A DNA stretch of 36,391 nt from DATAFF01 sp036265615 (GTDB taxonomy: Bacteria > Pseudomonadota > Alphaproteobacteria > Rhizobiales > Aestuariivirgaceae). The DNA is taken from assembly GCA_036265615.1 (NCBI GenBank), contig DATAOT010000138.1:1-36391 (forward strand). Reading direction: 5' to 3'. The notes under the pieces are model-generated. The model saw nothing but the letters and a program-made list of their open reading frames with translations. It had not been told where the DNA came from and ran no database searches. This document shows positions 31,482 through 36,391 of the stretch, piece after piece. Within the stretch, counting starts at the first letter, position 1, and each line of letters begins with the position of its first letter. The translations under genes were made by a program, and so were the position numbers.

Positions 31482-32087
31482 ATGGTGCCCGTCTCAATCG
31501 GAAGACGCAGTTTTATTTCGACCGCACTTCTGGCGTTTGTCATGACGTCGCAAGGCAGGGCGCAGGTCGGCACTGCCGAGGCCGCCACAGGCGACGCCTC
31601 GGCTGCGGCCTATATGCGCCGGGTCGCCGACGACTTGATCGCGGCGTCACGGCAAGGCACGGTGATGAGCTTTCATCGGGTGATCACCCGCCATGCCAAT
31701 GTCGAGGCGATCGCCAATTACGCGCTCGGGCCCTACAGGGCAGCCCTGCCGCGCTCCGCCTACCCAAGCTATTACAAGGGCGTCGCCATGTTCATGGCGC
31801 GCTATTTCGCCGACAGCTCGCGTGAATATGCGGTCGGCAAGGCCGAGATCGGCCAGGTGACGCGCGACAAGGACGGCCGGGTCATGGTCAATACCCGCGT
31901 CACGCTGCTCACGGGCAGCACCTACAATGTGATCTTTCAGCTTTCCAGGACCGGCAACGAGTACCGGATCCTCGATGTGTCGGTGCTTGGCTTTTCCTTG
32001 AGCTATCTGCAGCGCGGCATCTTCCAGCGCTACATCGCGAAGAACGGTGGAAACGTCAACGCGCTGGTCGCTGCACTGAACCGGTGA
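31482..32087 (+). CDS. MlaC/Ttg2D-family periplasmic protein 1
   Basis: Periplasmic phospholipid-binding type protein of the MlaC family (PF05494), which carries lipids between membranes. The 201-residue protein begins MVPVSIGRRSFISTALLAFV, a signal peptide with a twin-arginine look (GRRSFIS), cleaved near SQGRAQ. The mature part contains VEAIANYALGPYRAALPRSA and ARYFADSSREYAVGKAEIGQ. The start is uncertain, since in-frame codons continue upstream and no strong ribosome site precedes 31482. A second MlaC-like gene follows by 48 bases. Neither the MlaEFD transporter nor MlaA is in the window, so this pair may act with components elsewhere. Confidence 0.82.
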   Translation: MVPVSIGRRSFISTALLAFVMTSQGRAQVGTAEAATGDASAAAYMRRVADDLIAASRQGTVMSFHRVITRHANVEAIANYALGPYRAALPRSAYPSYYKGVAMFMARYFADSSREYAVGKAEIGQVTRDKDGRVMVNTRVTLLTGSTYNVIFQLSRTGNEYRILDVSVLGFSLSYLQRGIFQRYIAKNGGNVNALVAALNR

Positions 32088-32135
32088 TCTTCAACTCGAT
32101 CAACATCCATCGAACAGGGACAGGGGAAGGTGGTG

Positions 32136-32708
32136 ATGGCTTCACGATCTCGGCCGATCAGCCGGCGAGGGCTCTTGTGTCTGGCGCAAGCGCTGCCGGC
32201 AGCAGTGCTGCTCGCACCGTCGGCCGCTCTTGCCGATGACCGCCAGCTGGTCACAGAGGTGGCCAACGAGGCGCTGGCGGTGGCCCGCGCCGGTGGCTCG
32301 CCGTCGCGATTCCGCTCGCTCCTCCTGCGCTACAGCGCCTATCAGGGCGTGGCCATGTTCGCGCTCGGCCGCTACCGCTCGCAGCTGCCGCCGGGCGACC
32401 GCGAGCGCTATGTGGCGCTTGCCACCGCCTATGTGGCGTCCACCTTCGCACGCAACGCCAGGAGCTTTGCCGGCGAGCGCTTCATGGCCACCGCCGTGGG
32501 CGACGGCATGGTGAGAGGCAAGATCGTGTTCGCCGACGGACACAGCGCCAATGTCGACTGGCGGGTCCAGAGGGGCAAGATCATCGACGTGAATATCCAG
32601 GGCGTGTGGCTCACGCTCCAGCTCCGCGACCAGTTCACCGGCGTGCTCAGCCGCAGCAACGGCAATTTCGACGCGCTGTTTCGATTTCTGCAGACGGGCC
32701 GGGGATGA
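32136..32708 (+). CDS. MlaC/Ttg2D-family periplasmic protein 2
   Basis: A 190-residue paralog of the preceding gene. AGGGGAAGG precedes the ATG at 32136. A twin-arginine-like signal (ISRRGLLCLAQALPAAVLLA) is cleaved near ALADD. The mature part has FRSLLLRYSAYQGVAMFALG and VNIQGVWLTLQLRDQFTGVL, the latter matching the other copy's DVSVLGFSLSYLQRGIFQRY in layout. The tandem pair suggests duplication followed by specialisation. Its stop codon is followed 3 bases later by heptamer array E. Confidence 0.82.
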   Translation: MASRSRPISRRGLLCLAQALPAAVLLAPSAALADDRQLVTEVANEALAVARAGGSPSRFRSLLLRYSAYQGVAMFALGRYRSQLPPGDRERYVALATAYVASTFARNARSFAGERFMATAVGDGMVRGKIVFADGHSANVDWRVQRGKIIDVNIQGVWLTLQLRDQFTGVLSRSNGNFDALFRFLQTGRG

Positions 32709-32711
32709 GGC

Positions 32712-32820
32712 GTGAGTCGTGAGTAGTGAATAGTGAATAGTGAGTAGTTTTGGGGCAGTGCTCGGCCGAGCTACTCACTACTCACTAGGGTCCGGACCCT
32801 ATTCACTACTCACTACTTCG
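32712..32820. repeat. Heptamer array E (GTGARTA) with two inverted arms and a central palindrome
   Basis: The left arm is five exact-register heptamers: GTGAGTC, GTGAGTA, GTGAATA, GTGAATA, GTGAGTA (32712-32746). After a 24-base loop come two arms in the opposite sense, CTACTCACTACTCACTA (32771-32787) and TATTCACTACTCACTACTTC (32800-32819). They are separated by the palindrome AGGGTCCGGACCCT (32787-32800). The array fills the gap between two convergent genes and contains the TAG stop of the TPR gene (32815-32813 on the minus strand). It may serve as a two-way terminator. Confidence 0.92.
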
Positions 32821-33577
32821 CGGCCCTGAGCTGCTCCCAGGGATTGGGCTCGGACAGCATGCGCTTAAGATAGGCGACATTGGCCTCGACCTTGTCGGGC
32901 GGCAGGTCGCGGCTGGCGATTTCCTTGGCCTCGTCGAAGCGGCCCTGCAAGCCGACCACCAGGGCGAGGTTCTGCCGGAGCTGGGCGTTGTCATCGCCCT
33001 TGGGCAGGCCCATGGCGCGCCGCAGATGGGTCTCGGCCGTCTTGAGGTCGCCCTCGAGGGCGTAGGACATGCCGAGATTGTTGATGACGGAGACCTCGTC
33101 GGGCTTGCGCTTGAGGGCCTCCTCATAGCATTGGCGCGCTTCCTGGTAGCGCCCCTGCTGGTCGAGGGCGGAGCCCAGCGCCGAGCGGATGCGCCAGTCG
33201 TCCCGACCGCCGGCGACGGCCTTGCGCAGCTGCTTCTCGCCATCCTGGAGACGACCCGACTGGACCATGATCTTGCCGAGATAGGCCGCAAGCTCAAGAT
33301 CGTCGGGATTGCGATGGGCGAGCTCCTCGACGACCTTCACGGCCTCCTCGGAGCGCTCCAGCGCCATCAGACCGCGGGCATAGGTCAGGCCGTTCTTCTT
33401 GTTGCTCGGGTCCTTGCGCCAGGCCTGGGCGGCAAGCGATGTCTCCTTGAGCGACCCCTCCCCGAGGCTGCCCGTCGGTGTCGGATCGCTCGACAGCGAA
33501 CCCAAGGATTGCGTGGAGCATCCCGCAACAACAAGTGCCAAGGCGAGCAGCGCCGCCGCCGAGCGCGCAGATGCCAT
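32813..33577 (-). CDS. TPR-repeat lipoprotein (TadD-like)
   Basis: A 254-residue lipoprotein. The signal peptide MASARSAAALLALALVVAGC ends at a lipobox with Cys20. A Gly/Ser-rich linker leads into at least four tetratricopeptide repeats between residues 60 and 235 (for example SALGSALDQQGRYQEARQCY, then SVINNLGMSYALEGDLKTAE). TadD-type proteins help assemble Flp pili, but no tad genes are nearby, so a general scaffold role in the outer membrane is equally possible. The stop TAG falls inside heptamer array E. It diverges from the aminopeptidase gene with 123 bases between, where TTGGCG and TGTTAA could form a weak promoter for the latter. Confidence 0.87.
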   Translation of the reverse strand: MASARSAAALLALALVVAGCSTQSLGSLSSDPTPTGSLGEGSLKETSLAAQAWRKDPSNKKNGLTYARGLMALERSEEAVKVVEELAHRNPDDLELAAYLGKIMVQSGRLQDGEKQLRKAVAGGRDDWRIRSALGSALDQQGRYQEARQCYEEALKRKPDEVSVINNLGMSYALEGDLKTAETHLRRAMGLPKGDDNAQLRQNLALVVGLQGRFDEAKEIASRDLPPDKVEANVAYLKRMLSEPNPWEQLRAAK

Positions 33578-33700
33578 TTTGCCGTCCCCCCAAAACCTTC
33601 GCCGTCAGGTCCTGTGGATTGGATCTTGGCGGAACACTTCTCAACAAACTGTTAAGCATAATCCCGCTCTCGCCTGACGCAATCGCAAGGAGCCGACCGC

Positions 33701-35083
33701 ATGGATCCCGCCGAGATTCTCCTCGATGACGATGCCGCCAAGAATGCCGTCCCGATCACCGCCTGCCGGGCTTCGGCCGTCGATCAGGTGGTCGGCGCGC
33801 TTCCGCCGCGGCAGGCGGCTTGGGCCAAGGCCAACAATTTCAAGGCGGAGAGCGGGCGGACGCTGATCTTCCCGGACGCCGAGGGCGGCGTCGAGCAGGT
33901 GCTGTTCGGCCTCGGCTCGGATGAGCCAGGCGATCCGTTCCTGCCCGGCAAGCTTGCAAAGCTGCTGCCGCCGGGCAGCTACCGCCTGGCCAGCGGGATC
34001 GCCGAGGAGCGGCTGGCGGCTCTCGGCTGGCTGCTCGAGGCCTACGAGTTCACCCGCTATCGCGCGGCGGCGCGAAGTCCGGCGAGCCTTGCAGCGCCAA
34101 GCGGGGTCGATGCGCCGGCCCTGCGGATGACGGCGGCGGCGGTGACACTGGTCAGGGATCTCGTCAACACGCCGGCCAACGATCTCGGCCCGGGCGAGCT
34201 CGAAGCGGCGGCCCGCAGCGTCGCCGAGCGGCATGGCGCGGCCTTCAGCGTCACCGCCGGCGCGGCCCTCGAGCAAGGGTTCCCCCTGATCCATGCGGTG
34301 GGGGCGGCGAGCAGCCGGGCGCCGCGGCTCATCGATTTCAGTTTCGGCGATGCCGCACTGCCAAAGCTGACCCTGGTCGGCAAGGGGGTGACGTTCGATA
34401 CCGGCGGCCTCGACATCAAACCATCCGCCAACATGCTGCTCATGAAAAAGGATATGGGCGGCGCTGCCACTGTTCTCGGGCTTGCCGAGCTGATCATGGC
34501 GGCGCGGCTGCCGGTGCGGCTTCGGGTGCTCATCCCGGCGGTCGACAACGCGATTTCGGGGAGCGCCTTCCGGCCGGGCGACATTCTCAAGAGCCGCAAG
34601 GGGCTCACGGTCGAGATCGGCAACACCGATGCCGAGGGCCGGCTGATCCTCGCCGACGCGCTGGCACTTGCCGACGAGGAGGCGCCCGATCTCCTGATCG
34701 ACATGGCGACCTTGACCGGCGCCGCCCGGGTGGCGCTCGGTCCCGACCTGCCTCCCTTCTACACCGATGACGATCGGCTGGCCGAGGCGCTGGCCCGGCA
34801 TGCCGCCGCCGAGAACGACCCGCTGTGGCGGCTGCCTCTGTGGCGCGCCTATAACGGGCTGTTCGAAAGCAAGATCGCCGATCTCAACAACGCGGGCTCG
34901 TCGGGCTTTGCCGGCTCGATCACCGCGGCGCTGTTCGTCAGGCGGTTCGTCGAGCGGGCCCGCTCCTATGCCCATTTCGACATCTTCGCCTGGACACCGA
35001 CAGCGAAGCCCGGCCGGCCGGTCGGCGGCGAGGCCCAGGCGATGCGGGCGCTGTTCGCCCTTTGCAAGGAGCGCTGGCCATGA
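33701..35083 (+). CDS. Leucyl aminopeptidase family protein (M17)
   Basis: Two-metal cytosolic aminopeptidase that removes N-terminal residues from peptides. The family signature NTDAEGRL is at 308-315. By alignment with E. coli PepA, all metal and catalytic residues are present: Lys228 and Asp233 (VGKGVTFDTGG), Lys240, Asp251 (MKKDMGGAA), Asp310, Glu312 and Arg314. The 460 residues fit the compact alphaproteobacterial form with a short N-terminal domain. AAGGAG lies 9 bases before the ATG. It is monocistronic, convergent with a truncated transporter gene 10 bases downstream. Confidence 0.94.
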   Translation: MDPAEILLDDDAAKNAVPITACRASAVDQVVGALPPRQAAWAKANNFKAESGRTLIFPDAEGGVEQVLFGLGSDEPGDPFLPGKLAKLLPPGSYRLASGIAEERLAALGWLLEAYEFTRYRAAARSPASLAAPSGVDAPALRMTAAAVTLVRDLVNTPANDLGPGELEAAARSVAERHGAAFSVTAGAALEQGFPLIHAVGAASSRAPRLIDFSFGDAALPKLTLVGKGVTFDTGGLDIKPSANMLLMKKDMGGAATVLGLAELIMAARLPVRLRVLIPAVDNAISGSAFRPGDILKSRKGLTVEIGNTDAEGRLILADALALADEEAPDLLIDMATLTGAARVALGPDLPPFYTDDDRLAEALARHAAAENDPLWRLPLWRAYNGLFESKIADLNNAGSSGFAGSITAALFVRRFVERARSYAHFDIFAWTPTAKPGRPVGGEAQAMRALFALCKERWP

Positions 35084-35093
35084 TCGGCACGGG

Positions 35094-36029
35094 TCAGCTC
35101 AGCGGCACGCCGCGCGTTTCGAGGTTGATCGCATAGGTCGCGAGGGCGGCGAGCGCCAGCAGGACCGCAAAGAGCGCGATTGCAGCTCCGAAACTGACCA
35201 GGACGACCGCGGCCAGAGCGGAAGGAGCCAAGAGCCCGCCAAGGCGCGCCATGGCGCCTGCCAGCCCCATCCCGGTGGCGCGCAGGCGCGTCGGGAAGAT
35301 TTCCGGCGTGAAGGCATAGAGCGCGCCCCAGGCGCCGAGAAACGCAAAGCTCATGAGGAGCAATGCAGCCGCAAGCAGGAGCGGCGAGCTTGCAGCGACG
35401 AAAAGAGCACAGCTGATGGCGCCGAGGCTCAGAAACGCGATCAGCGTCGCTCGCCGTCCCCATCGCTCCACGCCAAAGGCGGCGAGCGCATAACCGGGGA
35501 GCTGCGCCAGGGCCAGCAGCACGAGAAAGCCCTGGCCGCGCAGGAAACCATGGCCCAGCAAGGCGAGCTGCGACGGCAGCCAGACGAACACGCCGTAATA
35601 GGAGACCGACACCAGCAGCCAGACCGCCAGGATCAGCAGGCTCGGGCGTCGGAGATCGCCGGTGAAAACCGTCGCCGGCCCGGCAGGCGATTGCGCTTGC
35701 TCGACCCTGACGGAGGATGGGAGTCTGCCGCGGCCATTGGCGAGCGCCACCCGATCGAGGACGTCGAGGGCCTGCACGGGACGGCCGGTGCGCGCCAGAT
35801 AGGCGGGTGATTCGGGTATCCACGGACGAAACCACAGGCCGATCAGCGCGGGCAGGGCGGCGGCGGCAAAGATCCACCGCCAGGCCATTGCGGGTGCGAG
35901 GCCTGCAGCAAGGGCGCTTGCCAGGGCCAAGGCCAGGGTGCCGAGCGCCCAGAAGGATTCGAGCCCCACCAGCCAGCGCCCGCGGCTGGCAGCGGGGAGA
36001 AATTCCGCGTCAAATCGTATGTAACACAC
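35094..36029 (-). pseudogene. MFS transporter lacking its first helices (truncated)
   Basis: The 311-codon frame encodes about eight membrane helices of a metabolite:H+ symporter-type MFS protein. Recognisable parts are AEFLPAASRGRWLVGLESFW (normally after helix 4), RPWIPESPAYLARTGRP, GVERWGRRATLIAF and YAFTPEIFPTRLRATGMGLA. Relatives have about 430 residues, so roughly the first 120, with four helices and the loop 2-3 motif, are missing. Homology stops at about 36008, where the sequence becomes AT-richer and unrelated. The present ATG (MCYIRFD) is a chance codon. Either a deletion or insertion of foreign DNA removed the front. A functional half-transporter is unlikely. Confidence 0.8.
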
Positions 36030-36245
36030 CGTTATTGCTATAAAAAATTTCGAAAGCTTTCACTCTGCCCTAGCATCTGCCCCAGCAAGTCTGGGTGCGT
36101 GGCTTTCCCGTAAGCCCGTATGTTGCTGAATTGAGACATCGCGACCGCAAACGCTCAAACGAAGCTTGATTCAACCGCGAGGGCGTATCATGCAGCGTTC
36201 CGCAACGACATCTTCGACGGGGTATTCACGCAAGGACTGAGAACT
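36030..36245. other. Region of different composition beyond the broken transporter
   Basis: No assignable gene. The first part is AT-rich (TTGCTATAAAAAATTTCG near 36034-36051), unlike the preceding chromosome. A 16-codon frame with GAGGG upstream runs from ATG at 36190 to TGA at 36240 (MQRSATTSSTGYSRKD), ending 5 bases before the next ATG. It could be a leader peptide for the following frame. No repeat, tRNA or integrase that would mark an attachment site is visible. Confidence 0.4.
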
Positions 36246-36391
36246 ATGACCGGTAGAGGGGATGAACGCTGTTGTCCGCCCACCGAGCTCTGTCGGGAGT
36301 GCCTTGCCTACTACGCTTGGCTTAATCGAGACCTCGACCGGAGCACCTCCACAAGCGAGGACGATCGAAAGGACGATTTAGCGAATTCGAG
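36246..36391 (+). CDS. Start of an unrecognised Cys-rich protein (runs off the window)
   Basis: An open frame begins at ATG 36246, with AAGGA 10 bases upstream, and continues for at least 48 codons to the window end. It reads MTGRGDERCCPPTELCRECL, then AYYAWLNRDLDRSTSTSEDD, and so on. The four cysteines (CC-x5-C-x2-C) followed by an aromatic stretch suggest a small metal-binding or disulfide motif; no family is recognised. Third-position base choice differs from the housekeeping genes. Confidence 0.4.
   Translation, partial: MTGRGDERCCPPTELCRECLAYYAWLNRDLDRSTSTSEDDRKDDLANS

Noticed and set aside
32712..32820. CRISPR array
   Set aside because: The units are contiguous 7-mers without spacers, occur in both orientations, and no cas genes are present.

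Overview
The window is GC-rich and reads as the chromosome of an alphaproteobacterium, most likely of the order Hyphomicrobiales (Rhizobiales). The basis is the gene order rplU-rpmA-GNAT-obgE-proB-proA-nadD-rsfS-rlmH-envC-ctpA-(DUF610 deacetylase)-rppH, the L21 protein with an Ala/Pro linker and a C-terminal helix-hairpin-helix domain, an ArsR-methyltransferase regulator next to metF, and rhizobial-type intergenic palindromes. No rRNA, tRNA, CRISPR array or intact insertion sequence was seen. No organism name is assigned.

Layout. 1-3406: a tightly overlapping three-gene operon (SABATH-like carboxyl methyltransferase, an unrecognised 560-residue protein, a DUF3726 protein). 3448-13113: the housekeeping block: ribosomal proteins L21 and L27, a GNAT acetyltransferase, the Obg GTPase, the first two proline enzymes, NAD synthesis (nadD), ribosome silencing and rRNA methylation (rsfS, rlmH), and envelope genes (a catalytically degenerate EnvC and a CtpA protease). 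13201-16731: a divergent polysaccharide deacetylase, a minus-strand pair of ku plus a 57-codon gene coupled to it, rppH, and a CsbD-phasin fusion. 16709-29089: an accessory region with a serine hydrolase, a 3-hydroxyacyl-CoA-dehydrogenase-type enzyme, an FAD amine oxidase, a membrane adenylate cyclase with an OYE/Fe-S demethylase-like flavoprotein, and a hydantoinase A. Within it sit two paralogous ankyrin-like genes of visibly lower GC. 29132-33577: metF with its ArsR-type regulator and operator, two tandem MlaC-like periplasmic proteins and a TPR lipoprotein. 33701-36391: a leucyl aminopeptidase, an MFS transporter missing its first helices, and a compositionally different edge with a partial Cys-rich reading frame.

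How the parts fit. The dehydrogenase, amine oxidase, OYE/Fe-S enzyme and hydantoinase would suit breakdown of N-methylated or quaternary amines, but no substrate can be read from the sequence.

Three signals stand out. First, the two ankyrin-like paralogs each carry a 16-bp palindrome (TGTGCCGATCGGCACA, or a half-degenerate copy) ending 65-66 nt before the start codon, which suggests co-regulation. Second, heptamer arrays fitting GKSARTA (GGCARTA at four loci, GTGARTA at one) sit on gene 3' ends and supply the stop codon of three reading frames. Third, a 57-codon gene overlaps the ku stop codon by GTGA and may encode an undescribed Ku partner.
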